Origin: Tranzscheliella williamsii | Lineage: Eukaryota > Basidiomycota > Ustilaginomycetes > Ustilaginales > Ustilaginaceae | Direction: 5' to 3' | NCBI GenBank assembly: GCA_023212725.1 | Contig: JALBYF010000045.1 | Location: 90,193 to 154,192 of the forward strand | DNA: 64,000 bases | Shown here: positions 52,814-63,956 of the stretch, piece after piece | Numbering within the stretch: the stretch's first letter is position 1 | How the letters are laid out: each line of letters starts with the position of its first letter | The notes under the pieces: model-generated | What the model was told of the DNA's origin: nothing | The model's database searches: none | Seen by the model: only the letters and a program-made list of their open reading frames with translations | Translations under genes and position numbers: made by a program

Positions 52814-54998
52814 TGTGAGAAAACGGAGAAGGGTCGTGTACAGCGAGTGGAAATCGCTTGAGGAAATGTCCAGCTGGATTAACCGAAGGTATCCCGTTGC
52901 TAGCTCGAAATTGCCCTGTATTGTTCTCTAACCAGATGACTGCCTGTCTGCGGCAGGGTTTGACCGAGTAAGCAGGTTGCGAACGACAAATCAGAAGTTG
53001 GTGCCTGTCATAGCGGCTATAGTATGCTGAATAGGTAGCGTCAGGGCAGGCTGTATCCGCAGAAGGGACAAAGTCGATAGCGCACCACTTATGAAAAGAC
53101 AAACCCCGTGTGTGATGCAAGGAAAAGGACAAGGCGCAAAGGAGCCTAAGGGAAGAGAAGACCTCCTCAGGGAAGGGTCATGAGAGGCCGGACATGCTGA
53201 ATATGAAGCAGAGGACGATGAGACAGCCAATGGCGAATGTATCGAAGAGCGGGCAGATGCTCTATATCCTCCCTGCAACTGAACGCAATGGGTCGAAACG
53301 ACGGCGCTAGGTCAAGCGCAGTTGTATGAGCCAGGTCGGCCTCGACGAGGAGGAAGCAGGGCTGAAGTGAGTTCCTTCACTCAACGATCCAAGGCCGAGA
53401 CCGCTGTCTATTGAAGTGGAGTAGTCGGCGTCCTTCTTGCGGTTGGCGTTGAGGAGGTTAAAAGAGGTGAAAGAGGTGAAAGAGGTGAAAGATGTGAAAG
53501 AATGGAAGATAATGACAGCAAAGACGACACGAGCGGAGAGAAGGGCCGGAGGGCTGGAGCGCTTGGAGGGGGAGGGGACTTAGAAGGGTCAGGTCAGGCG
53601 AGCCGAGTAATGTGAGAGAGGGCCCATAGGCCAAGGTGGGCGGGGTTTGGCTGGCAGAATGGCTGCTCTAACTGGTTGGCCGGGGATGTTTGAGCAAACC
53701 CTGGCCGGAAACAACACAGCGCAAGCGAGCCACAAGGATTCAATGTGAATGGGTTGAACTTTGAACTGGTAGTGCGCATATTGGAAAATGTGTAAATGAG
53801 ATGCGTCGCCGCTAGGTTGAGCCAATTCAGCGAGGCGGTTGTACGGTAAGCCGTCGGGATTCCAGCCTCATCTAGTTGAATGGTCAAACGTAATACGTCC
53901 TCATAGTACGCATTCTGACCGTACCAGCTGTTATCAATCCGGCTCTGGCGATGAATGAGGTTTGCAAATTTGCACCACGATTCGAAACAATCATATATCT
54001 TGCATTGCACGCAACTTGGGGCGCGGGCCAGACCCGAAGCGGGTCCGTAACACTTAGACTTGTCGTGCGTGTGCGAAGGCGCCCGCCCAAGTCGCTTTAA
54101 GAAAGCGGTAAGTCCGCGACCATCTGCCGATCCACCCGATCGCCCGACTACTTTCCTCTCCTTGGCCTCAACAATCGAAGAGCGCGACTTCACATTAACA
54201 TGCACGTACTGAGGCTCAACAACACAGCTGGACTCATGACATGGGCCAAAGAAGTCTGCTCGCTGGGATGTGGGAGAGGAAAGACGGCGGCATCCGACAG
54301 GTGGGAACCGAGGTGTGAAATTGCGTATGATGAAGAGAGCAGATAACGGCTCAGCCGGCTTGCCACTGAGAGTATGTGTGTGCGGAGTGAGGGAGTCACA
54401 GTGAGAGAACAATCACAATGCGAATGTTGTGAGTGTTAGTTGGCTGCTGTCTGTTCTTGGAAGAAATTTGGTGCAAGCGTGCGTGCATGCGTGTCATGGC
54501 AAGCCTGTGGGAGTGTTGAGTGTGAGGGTGAAAGTGTTATTTGTCTGTCACAAGTGCGATGTGATTGTAAAAAGTGAGTGTGCCTTTGTGAAACGTCCAC
54601 AAGATCTTTTCGGCTTGTCCAGGCGCTCGCGTTCTGGCGCTTGTGTGCTAGTTGAGGTGTGTCTTGAATACGGCACGGTGGGATGTGATCTTGGACGTGC
54701 TCAAGCCCTCATCTTCTTCCTGGACTTCTCGCAAAGCCTCCTCATCTGACCCACGTCTGCTCTTGGCCCCAGCCTGAAAGAAGATCCACAACCAAGTCTA
54801 CAGGGACCTGCTGTTCCAACTCCGCGTCGACGACCTAGGCAGCCTCCCCTCGCAACGCATCTGCTCATCTTGCCAGGTAACGATCCGATAAAGACCGGCG
54901 TAGCTTTCCCTTCTGTTCCTTAGCATTGCTACGCGATTCCGCCTTGCCGTAGTCCGCTACCACGCTTACTGAGGCACAACCACAGCTCGAACAGGATC
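52814..54998. other. Divergent upstream region of the serine-rich gene and rrm4
   Basis: 2.2 kb without a supported gene. A minus-strand frame stays open from 54412 to 53594 but has no early ATG and an odd Cys/His-rich composition. A 9-bp tandem repeat (53454-53499) and GT-rich stretches near 54400-54560 are visible. Confidence 0.5.
53454..53499 (+). repeat. 9-bp tandem repeats
   Basis: Units close to GAGGTGAAA occur five times (one with an extra base, one with GATGTGAAA), in the promoter region between the serine-rich gene and rrm4. Confidence 0.9.
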
Positions 54999-57341
54999 AT
55001 GGCCGACTCCATTTACGCTCCGCACAATCAGGAGAAGCTGCAGGCTGATCAAGCGGCCGGCCAAGACCCTGCTGCAAGGATGAGCAACCACGAGGATCAG
55101 ACAGACCAGGAAGACGTCAACGGGATCCCACCGAATCCTTACATAACGCGCCCGCTGCTGTACATTAGTGGTGTCGATCCCACCATCACAGACAAGGAGC
55201 TTGCAGGTCTCGTGTTCGAAAAGGTTCTTCCAGTTCGCCTCAAAATTGACCGGAATGTTCCCAGCGGCGAGACCGCCAGCGGTACCGTGGAGTTTCAGAC
55301 ACTGGACAAGGCGGAAAAGGCTTATGCGATCGCTCAACCTCCTTTCGAGCTGCGCTTTCAAGAACAATGTGCCGAGAAAGAGCCCGCTGCCGCCGCCAAA
55401 CCTCGCCTTGTCAAGCAGCTTCCGCATCACACTGACAACGCGCTGGTCTACGACATGTTCAGACGTTATGGGCCTCTTCGCAAAGCACAGTGCATCTTGA
55501 CCAACCCCGCTGGGGTCCACACTGGTTTCAAGGGCATGGCCTCCGTTCACTTTTATCGAGAAGAGGATGCGCAGCTGGCGCAGGATGAAATGCATTGCGC
55601 CGAAGTCGCGGGGAAATCAATCTCGGTTGCCATCGATACAGTAACACGAAATGCCAGCGGTAGTGGCAGCGAATTCCGTGCTTCCGCTGCGCCATTTGTG
55701 CCGGGCAAAGGCATGAGCGCCGATGCACCGACCTTCGCACCTACGAGCCGGAACGTATCCACGGGCTCTTCCGCCTCCATCTACGCCACAGCTTCCACGG
55801 CACAGCATGCTGTTGGGCCAGTCGCCAATGGCGGCAAGCCTCATCTGCAGTACTCGAACCAGGCAGCTACGTATGTCGACCCATGCAACCTGTTCATCAA
55901 AAACATCGACCCCGAGTTCGACTCCAACGCTCTATTCAACTCGTTCCGCACCTTCGGCCACATCGTCTCGGCACGTGTCATGAGGGATGCTGAAGGCAAA
56001 AGTAGAGAATTCGGTTTTGTCAGCTTCACGACCTCCGCCGAAGCGCAGCGTGCTCTACAGTCGATGGACAACGCCAAGCTTGGCAGCAAAAAGATCACCG
56101 TGCGGTTGCACGAGCCCAAGACGATGCGCCAAGAGAAGCTGGCCGCTCGGTTCGGAACCTCTAACGGAGATGGCACTGTTTCACCCGCTGGCGACGGCTC
56201 CGAAACCAACGGCAGTCCTTTAGGCACGCCGACACCAGCGCAGGGCGACTTCAGCAAAGCTGACAAGCGCCAGAGCCGAAGCTACTTCAAAGCGGGTGTG
56301 CCTGCCAACAGCGCAGGGCAAGTGGATGAAGAGCAGCTCAAGTCGCTGAGTTCAGTGGTGCGCAACGAGCTGCTGTCCGGAGAGTTCAGCCGAAAGGTGC
56401 AGCTGTTGCCCTCCATCAAAGCACCTCAAGTTGACGGCATTGTTGCCGAGCTCTTGAAACTGCGGCTTCCAGACGCTGTGGATGCGCTAAACAATCCGAT
56501 CTCACTGATCCAACGTGTCAACGACGCTCGCGATCGTCTTCCTCAGTCGCCTGTCAGTGCATCACCAGCGGTGCCATTAGCAGCATCCGAGCTCCTAACT
56601 GTGCCGGTGCAGCGCAGCGTTTCCAGCGCCTCTTCTGCAGCCGACAACACATCCGTCATGTCGGCCGCACCTGCTTCCATGAAGGAGCGCGAGAGGCTGC
56701 TCAAGGCTGTGATCAGCGTATTGCCGCCTGGGGCCGCAGTCGAAGACATCACCGACATGCTTGCCAGCTTGCCTAAGAAAGACCGCGCACTCTGCCTGTT
56801 CAACCCGGAAGTGCTCAAGCAGAAGGTAGAGGAGGCGAAAGACATTCTCGACATCACCGACGAAAGTGGTGAAGACACCAGTTCCTCTCCTGCAGCGGCC
56901 TGGGTCGTCCCTGCCAGGAACGGTGCGGCGGAGAAGGCCACGAGTGCTACGGCCGAGTCTGGCAAGGAGGCAGCTTGTCCTGCGTACACACTTGCCACGC
57001 TTGCCGCGCTGCCGGCATCAGAGATCATTCAGCTGGCTAGCTCGCCGTCGGGCAGCTCGAGCGCTGGGCTGCCGCTGCCCAAGGTTGACGCCGAGGTGAG
57101 CAAGGCGACGGACGCGTTTATCGACTCTTTGGCGGGGAAAGCGCCGCACGACCAAAAGCAGAAGCTCGGCGACCAGCTCTTCAAGAAGATCCGCAGCTTC
57201 GGCGTCAAAGGCGCTCCTAAGATCACCATCCATCTGCTCGACACCGAAGATCTTCGCTCGCTGGCGCACCTGATGAACTCGTACGACTCCGTCCTCCGCG
57301 AGAAGGTGCAGCAGAAGGTCGCCGCCGGCCTGAACAAGTAA
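54999..57341 (+). CDS. Endosomal mRNA-transport RNA-binding protein Rrm4
   Basis: Single exon, 780 residues. Rrm4 binds mRNAs, including septin transcripts, and rides early endosomes along microtubules to drive fast hyphal growth (established in U. maydis). Domains: RRM1 about 52-125 (LLYISGVD, GTVEFQT), RRM2 about 136-212, RRM3 about 296-372 (NLFIKNID and REFGFVSF as RNP motifs), then three MLLE-type helical modules in the second half: about 440-500 (LSSVVRNELLSG), about 560-630 (KERERLLKAVIS) and the C-terminal one about 700-778 (QKLGDQLFKKIR, AHLMNSYD), the last being the docking site for the endosomal adaptor Upa1. The start at ATG 54999 gives the MADSIYAPHN N-terminus of the family. Confidence 0.97.
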   Translation: MADSIYAPHNQEKLQADQAAGQDPAARMSNHEDQTDQEDVNGIPPNPYITRPLLYISGVDPTITDKELAGLVFEKVLPVRLKIDRNVPSGETASGTVEFQTLDKAEKAYAIAQPPFELRFQEQCAEKEPAAAAKPRLVKQLPHHTDNALVYDMFRRYGPLRKAQCILTNPAGVHTGFKGMASVHFYREEDAQLAQDEMHCAEVAGKSISVAIDTVTRNASGSGSEFRASAAPFVPGKGMSADAPTFAPTSRNVSTGSSASIYATASTAQHAVGPVANGGKPHLQYSNQAATYVDPCNLFIKNIDPEFDSNALFNSFRTFGHIVSARVMRDAEGKSREFGFVSFTTSAEAQRALQSMDNAKLGSKKITVRLHEPKTMRQEKLAARFGTSNGDGTVSPAGDGSETNGSPLGTPTPAQGDFSKADKRQSRSYFKAGVPANSAGQVDEEQLKSLSSVVRNELLSGEFSRKVQLLPSIKAPQVDGIVAELLKLRLPDAVDALNNPISLIQRVNDARDRLPQSPVSASPAVPLAASELLTVPVQRSVSSASSAADNTSVMSAAPASMKERERLLKAVISVLPPGAAVEDITDMLASLPKKDRALCLFNPEVLKQKVEEAKDILDITDESGEDTSSSPAAAWVVPARNGAAEKATSATAESGKEAACPAYTLATLAALPASEIIQLASSPSGSSSAGLPLPKVDAEVSKATDAFIDSLAGKAPHDQKQKLGDQLFKKIRSFGVKGAPKITIHLLDTEDLRSLAHLMNSYDSVLREKVQQKVAAGLNK

Positions 57342-57890
57342 TCCGCATCCCTCGCATTCCCACCCCCGCCAGCGTCGCGGGCGCTCGCTCAGCATCGTCG
57401 TCACGCCCGTCACTGCCGTCGCCGGACTCCCCCACCACCCATCTATACCTCGGCTCGCCATCTGCATCGTCCCACCGCGGAAAATAGCCTCGCAGGCCCT
57501 GCTGCACTGTCGAGCTGCGCGGCCTCGTGCTCAAACAGTATCTAGCACCCACTCTCACTCTGGCATCCTTGCTCTGCTCTGCCGACCGATCTAACTGTCT
57601 AGCCACGTGCCGCGAATGACCGCACCGACTGAGCCGCTGGACACACGTGTGATCACGCCAAGACCGCGGCTGGACCGTTGAGCGGTCAGGTCGGCTGGCT
57701 GCACGGGAGTGGCTAGTTGGATTAGATGAGACTGTACAGCACTGAAAGACGCGAGCGCCACAGAGACGGGCGTGGGTGAAAAGAAGACGGAGACGCCTCC
57801 GAAGCGAGGGATAGGGGTATGGAAGCTGCTGCGTTTGCGGCACAGGGACGAAATGTGACCACTGGCGAGAGCGGACGAGAAGGAGTGCGC
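57342..57890. other. Convergent 3' flanks of rrm4 and the acetate-transporter gene
   Basis: 549 bases, no gene seen. The open frame on the minus strand spanning this region is antisense read-through. Confidence 0.55.
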
Positions 57891-58882
57891 TCACTTCCTG
57901 TTGCCCCAGAGGTGGGACAAGTCGAAGAGGGGGATGTTGAAGGGGACTATGGCGGCGAAACAAGGTAAGGTCAGTGCGTGCGCAGCGCTGTAGACGGCAG
58001 GCAGATGGCAGGGCGCAGACTTACAGTCGGTGGAGGCGAGGCAAAGGTGGAGGAGGATGTAGAAGCCGCCCATGCAGGCGGTGAAGCCGCAGGCGCCTGC
58101 GGTTGTGACAAGTCTCGAGGCTTCGGTGGTGGCCATGTCGCCGAACTTGAGGTAGGCAGCGCCGAGGGTGGTGAAGGCGAGCGCGACGAAAAAGAGGATC
58201 CAGACCAGGACCACGTTGGTCCGGAACGATGCCATCGTGAGGAAGAATACAAAGATGCCCCAGAAGATGAGGTAGAAGCCGAAGGGAGCATAGTAGACCG
58301 GTGCGCTGCCGCCTTGGCCGGTGAGCAGTGTCGCCTGCACCTGGTGCCTAGGGTCGATAAAGGCGCCCAAGCTGAGCCAGAAGGTGCCGAACGAGGTGAA
58401 AACGAGAGCAGGGAAGGTGTTGCCGATAACAAACTCGAGAAGCCCGGATACGTAGAGCGCCATGCCACCGACAAAGTAGTAGACGCCAATCAGGCTCAAG
58501 AGCGAGTTGGATGTGGTCCCGCGCCAGCCCATCAGGCAGCAGGAGGTGGGCATAAACGTAAGCACAAACGAGACGATGCCGAGCGCGGTGGGATTGCCGA
58601 ACGTCTTGACAACGCCAAGCTGGCCGCGGGACTTCACGCCCGGCTGCAGGTAGAGCTCTGTTGACAGTATCAAGCCGCATGGGAGGCAGCAGAGAGCGGT
58701 CAGACGCGCGGCGCTAAGGACGAGGACAGGTAGCAGACGGACGACTAGGTGGCCTACTCACCCTCAAATTGCTGCGGAGTCAGGGTGACCGAGATCTGCC
58801 TGCCAAGATCGTTGGTCTGACCATTTGCAGGCTGGTAGGTTGAGTGCTCATTGGAAGCGAATTCAGCTTCCTTGGAAGTCAT
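57891..58882 (-). CDS. GPR1/FUN34/YaaH (Ato) family acetate transporter-like protein
   Basis: A six-helix plasma-membrane protein of the acetate uptake family. Exons: 58882-58762, 58657-58025 and 57946-57891, with introns of 104 bp (GTGAGT/ACAG) and 78 bp (GTAAGT/CATAG). The spliced length is 269 residues, normal for the family. Residues 1-40 are a hydrophilic N-terminus. The family signature appears as NPTALGIVSF rather than the usual NPAPLGL, so the second Pro is replaced. The helices contain the typical GxYYFVGGMALYVSG and FGTFWLSLGA segments. The C-terminus after the second intron reads FPFNIPLFDLSHLW. Substrate is inferred. A role in ammonium or acetate movement is known for relatives. 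Confidence 0.88.
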
Positions 58883-59011
58883 TTTGGTGGCTGTGTTGGC
58901 GTTCGTTGCGTCGGAAGAATAAGGGCAGCGGATTGCAGAAGCGAGGATACAACGGTAGATGGGAGAGAGGAGGGCAGCAATAGACTGGTGTTGATGGGGT
59001 CTGGTACGGGG

Positions 59012-59018
59012 TATATAT
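59012..59018 (-). promoter_or_regulatory. TATA box of the acetate-transporter gene
   Basis: TATATAT lies 130 bases upstream of the ATG at 58882 in a GC-rich setting. Call based on position. Confidence 0.45.
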
Positions 59019-60709
59019 GTGGGGCCGGGTTCGGGCACTGCCTGAGAACAAAGGCAGGCACGGTGGCGATAGACGGTGAGATGGCGGGGCCATGACTGAG
59101 GTCCAGAGATGGGGACGTCGCGAAAGCTGTGGCGATTTGCGGTCCTCTGCCCCAGGTCTAAGGAGGCTTTGGGCCGGCCGCAGCGGCGGGTTTAGACGAG
59201 ACAACCAGCGGGGACAGCGGGCGGGCACGAGGCCAAGGGCAAATCACAGGGAATGTGGAATGAAAGACGAGAGAGGTCAGCTGGTACCGTGTACTAGCAC
59301 AAAGGAGAAGAGCCCTCCATCTTGACGCCCGCCAAATAACGCCTAGTGTAAGTCAGCCTGAGACGAGCGTGATGCGCACAACTACCGCTGGAAATCCACA
59401 GCGCTAACCAAAACACGATGCACGATACCACCCCTCCTGGCTCGGCAGCACGCTACCCTTGCTCAACGCTGCACTGAGCCGGCCACATCATCGCGCCACA
59501 GCGTCGCCTTATGGCGCAACTGACTTTACTTGCACTGGTCTGTTTGAGGTGACCCGCCCCACACGACGAGAAAGGCGAAGGACAGAGCACGTAGACAAGG
59601 GCAGACGTCTGTGCCATCCAGCACCGGGAGAGCGACAGCCAAGCAAAGCTACACGACTGCGACGTTCGCTATACCACTTTACAGCGTGCAGCACCATGGC
59701 GATTGCGGCGTCTATGGGCTTGTGTTGAAGGTCAACTGCGGCACTGCGGGAGATTGACGAAGCTCGATGCGGGTTGTGCATAAACACGTCGGAGTGCATA
59801 CCACCCTTCGATGGAAGTCACAGTCACTGTCTAGCCACAGTAAGCGCACCACCATGGCTGTTCAGCCTCTTTTTGGCATTTCGGTGAAGCGCTACCAATG
59901 ACTATGGCGGCAGGCCGAAGGAGGGCGCGACAGGAAGAGGTGGTAATGCGCAAGCTGCGCGCGCGTATACTCGAAAGTGTCATACTACGGGACATCCTAG
60001 TCAGTTCATTACAGACAGGCATGCCTGAAGACGGAAGTCGAATCGCTCTCGAAATGCAGCCCTTCCCCGCAGCTGTCAGCGCGCTTCGGTCTGTGTCCTA
60101 GGTGATCCTCTGCTGACCGGATGCAGGCCGTATCAGCTGGAAGCAGGTAGCAAGCGGCATCGCGTCAGCGTATGGCTCGGATGGAGCGCGAGTCTGACCA
60201 AGCGCCGAGGAGCGTAGGTGTGCCAAGCGGGAGGGCCGTTCCAGGGGACGTCGGCAGCTTGCCGCACGGCTACAGGCGCGGAGGAGCCTTACCGCACTCG
60301 GTCCATCCGCCTTCGACGCGCCATCGTCGCAGCACGCCTTGCGAACCCCCACTGCCCAAGCCTAGCAGCCCCAACCGCACCTACACACTCGTCCTGTTAC
60401 CTTTGGCCGGCGGGGATACTCAGGCGGTCACGCGGTGTGCCTTCAATCGGCCAACCCTCCGTGCTTCGCTCTGGACCCTGGATGGCGCGCCTAGCCGTGC
60501 GTAATTTCGGCGGGGATCCGCACTGGCGTTCTCTGCAATTCCTCACACTTCAGTCTCTGCAGCATAGCCGTGCTGCCAGTCACATGACCCGCCCTTACCG
60601 CACGCCTCTTCTCTCTGAGAGAGATCACAGTCGTCCATCTGTAACGCTTGCTGTGCGGTTAAGCAAAGCCTTCATGTTTTCGAATTAACAATGAACCCAG
60701 CGTAAAAGC

Positions 60710-60751
60710 GAACCGTACGGTTCGATGCGGTTCAATACGGTTCGATACGGT
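60710..60751 (+). repeat. Palindrome followed by 10-bp tandem repeats
   Basis: The perfect 14-bp palindrome GAACCGTACGGTTC (60710-60723) runs into three 10-bp units of the type CGGTTCGATA (60718-60747) and a partial fourth. It sits about 120 bases beyond the end of the Doa1 gene. Confidence 0.9.
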
Positions 60752-60866
60752 GAGGTGTGAGCGAGCTATGTGCGGAGGCCTTGATTTCTGGCGTGACAAT
60801 CAGTGGGTCAAGGAGACAGCAGCGCTGGAAATGGCGGCAGAGACAGTCGAGCAATGACGCTATTGT

Positions 60867-63644
60867 CTACAACAGTAGGGAGATCTCTTGCGCTATACTG
60901 GTGATCCGCGCTTCCTTGCCAAGCGCAGAGCCGCGGATCTTTTGCAGGTGCTGTCGCGCAGCCTCCAGTGCACCTTGCTTCAGTGCGTTGCCGGAGGACG
61001 AACACAGCTGTCGGTCGAGGTACCACAGTAGAAGAAAGGGAATGGGACACGGTCAGTACACATCTTGCCGCTGAGCGCGGGCCATCATGCAGCCAGCTTC
61101 CCAAGGGTCGGATCCGCAACATACCAAATTGCCGAGAGCGACGAGGGCTCGGTAGGCCACTTCGCTCTCCTCGGTCTCGAAGCGGAGGATCTCGTTGATC
61201 AGGTCGAGCGTGATGTTGGCGGCGGCGCTCTTGCTCGTCGACGCCACCATCTGCGCGCTCGCGTTGTAGACCACCGTTGCAAACGCGATCCTGCCGTTTT
61301 TGCCGAGTCTGTGGAAGTGCGTGTCTCCCAACGAGCCCAGCAGGCTGATGCTGTTGGCCTCCACGTCGGCCAGCGAGCCGGCATACGACCACAGATTCGC
61401 AATCGTCCTCAACGCCAGCATCGAGTTCACGTCCCTTGCCTTGGCATCCGCCGACGCGCCCGCCGGCCAGTCCTCGCTCCAGCTCGACGCTTCAAACGCC
61501 TCCCGAGCAAGCTCAAGCGTCGAGCTCGTCGTGCCAACCGCCGCTGCACATCGGATCACGTCCAGCGCCGGCAGCCGCCCCGCCGCCGACCAGGTGGTGG
61601 ACGCCTTCCTCAAAGCATCAATGTCGAGCGGCGGCTTTGCTCGTTGTCCTTCGAGCTGGCCAATGACATTGTCGATCTCGCTCAGCTCTTCAGCGTTCAG
61701 CTTGTTCGACTCTTGCTCATTCACTTGCTTTAGTTTGTTCCGGATCGCCGCAAAGTTGGCAGCTCGGAAGGCCAAGAATTCCCTTTGCGGCAGAATGCTC
61801 TCTCTGGCCCCGCCAGGCACGGGAGCACTCGAGCTAGTGTACGGATCCACGTTGCGATGGCCAGAGTATGTATTGTTCGTCTGAGCCACCGCGGGCGGCT
61901 GCGAGCCTCCTGAGCTGGACGAGCCCGATGCGCCGCCAGCGCCGCTGCTAGAGGGACCAGGCTGGTACCGACTGGAGCCTGTGTAGGGGTCGTCGTATTG
62001 AGCGCCGCCTCCAAGTGTGACACCCGCAGCGTTGGTCTCGATGAATTTGACCACCTGGCCGAGATACTCTTGCTGCAGATTATTCTTCTCCAAGAAGCGC
62101 TGTGCAGCCGCGTACGGATTCTCGCTCAAATTGAACGGCAGCTTGAGAGGCGGAACACCATCCGCAACATCAACGTCAAACACGTGATCGTATTCCTTGC
62201 CCTCATACAGCTTTTTCTGTCCCGAGCCCACGCCGCCCACGACCTCGCCGATCTTTGCCCACTGGGCAGAGGCGGCGCTCCACTGGTGCGCTTCTACCAC
62301 ATCGCCGTTTCGGACCATCTTGACCTGGCCCTCTGCCGTGCCAGGCTGCGCGAGGGCTTCTGTGCCCGGCAGATTCTCCTTTTGCACATCACCCACCTGT
62401 GTCTGATTCAGCGCTTGCGAAGAAACCGCGTTCTCATGCGTCTGCAGTACCGCCTGGTCCGCCACGCGTGCCGGGTCCTGGGTGAAGACGCGCGCGACAC
62501 CGTCAGACGAACCGCAGACAATGTCGCCGTTGGGAAGCACCGACACTGACCAGACCGAGACGGCGGGGATGGTGAGCGTCTGCACAAGGGCGCCATCCCT
62601 CCATATACGCACGCTCCGGTCTTCGCCGGAGCTGACCAGCTCGCCCTTACCCCCCGGGATCGTGGCAAGACTGTAGACGAAGCTCGTATGGCCCGAAAGC
62701 GTCTTGACCGGCTGGAGGGGCGCCAAGTTCGGGCTAGAGGCAACGTCGTAAAGCGAGTAGAGGTGGATGTTGCCGTCGTTTGCACAGCTCGCAAAGGACT
62801 GGCCGCCGGCGAGCAGCGTCAGGCCACGCACCGCATCGGTATGTCCACCGAACACGGCAAGCGGCTTGCCAGGCTTCGTAATCGACCACAGACGTATCGT
62901 CTTGTCGGCGGAAGCAGTCAGCACGCGGTCCTCGTCCACGGCGAGCACGGCCCAGACCGACTGTTCGTGCCCTTTCAGCGTGGCTATGCACTGCCAATCC
63001 TTCCAGATTCTGGCCGTCTTGTCCCAGCTGCCGCTGACAATGTATCGACCGTTGCGCTCGACATCCAGCGCGCAGACGTTATCCTCATGTCCAACAAGAG
63101 TGCGGCTAGGTATCGTCTCGCCAGAGGCGGGGTCGGACCGTACAGCGACGTCCTCGCCGCTGGGCAAGAGCTGATGTGCGTAGATGATCTTGTCTTGGCC
63201 GGCAGTCAGGGCATAAACTGGAAGCGCGGAGAAGCACGTCGGCACGTCAGTTCTAGCGTACCAGACACGGAACGGTGGCAGAAGCGCGAACAACTTACTG
63301 TCGTCCGTAGCGGTCAGCGCGCAGGCGTTGACGAAGCCGTTGTGGTTGCCGAGCTCGATGGCCGGGCGGAACGACGAGGCGGAGGCGCGCTGCCAGACGA
63401 CTGCCTTGGTGTCTCTCGACCCGGTCAGGACGAGGTCGTGCGGCCACGCCTGGGCGAGGCGCTCGGAGCTGCTTGCGACGCAGCGCACCTGCATAGAAGC
63501 GCCATAGAGCAGAAAGGTCAGCGCGTTTCACATCGGACGGCGCAGACAGGCGGCGCAACTCACATCTGCGCTATGCTGCTCCAACACGGCCGAGAGCTTG
63601 TACAGCGGCGCCGCAGCACCGTCTGCATTGCTGGGTGGCGACAT
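60867..63644 (-). CDS. Doa1/Ufd3/PLAA, WD40-PFU-PUL Cdc48 cofactor
   Basis: Doa1 binds ubiquitin and Cdc48/p97 and controls ubiquitin recycling and protein turnover. Four exons: 63644-63564, 63488-63299, 63217-61125, 60977-60867, with introns of 75, 81 and 147 bp. The spliced protein is 824 residues. WD40 repeats occupy about 15-340 (GSWDKTARIW, TASADKTIRLW, SSGEDRSVRIW). The ubiquitin-binding PFU domain is about 385-485 (EGQVKMVRNGD, EGKEYDHVFDVD, PPLKLPFN). The Cdc48-binding PUL armadillo region is about 560-820. The last exon is separated by the intron 61124-60978 and adds 36 residues ending SIAQEISLLL. Without it the protein would stop in an unrelated 23-residue tail. The last acceptor (GAAG/CAAGG) is an inference from family sequence. 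Confidence 0.92.
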
Positions 63645-63864
63645 GGCTGAGATCCGTACGCGCAATCGCCGGTGCAGTAGTCGTGGAGAAGAACAGGCGG
63701 CAGGTAGCGCGCCAAGGGACATGCGCCGGCACAGACCTTCCTATGCCATACACACACACGCTTCGATCACGCCTGCAAGGCCACGCCTCCACATCCGCAG
63801 CATCTAACAATCTAGCTCGACGGCTTAACATCATCCTTACCTCCCACTCACAACATAAAACGCG

Positions 63865-63892
63865 AACCCCTGGTAATTGTTACCCAGGGGTT
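63865..63892. repeat. Inverted repeat (hairpin-forming)
   Basis: AACCCCTGG-TAA at 63865-63876 pairs with TTACCCAGGGGTT at 63880-63892 with one bulged base. It lies about 220 bases upstream of the Doa1 start. Confidence 0.85.
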
Positions 63893-63921
63893 GACCAGCG
63901 GATCTTGTCAAAATCTGTGTT

Positions 63922-63956
63922 GATTCTCACGCAGATCGAGCAATCTGGTGAGAATC
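63922..63956. repeat. 9-bp inverted repeat
   Basis: GATTCTCAC at 63922-63930 and GTGAGAATC at 63948-63956 are perfect reverse complements, spaced 17 bases apart. Confidence 0.85.

Larger units (their letters stand above)
58883..60866. other. Intergenic region with repeats; transporter promoter
   Basis: About 2 kb without a supported gene. It includes a TATA box on the minus strand at 59012-59018 for the transporter gene and, near the right end, a palindrome plus 10-bp tandem repeats at 60710-60751. Confidence 0.5.

Noticed and set aside
57223..57963. Minus-strand 246-codon frame overlapping the rrm4 3' end
   Set aside because: Arg/Ser-rich, overlaps two real genes, no ATG context or domain.
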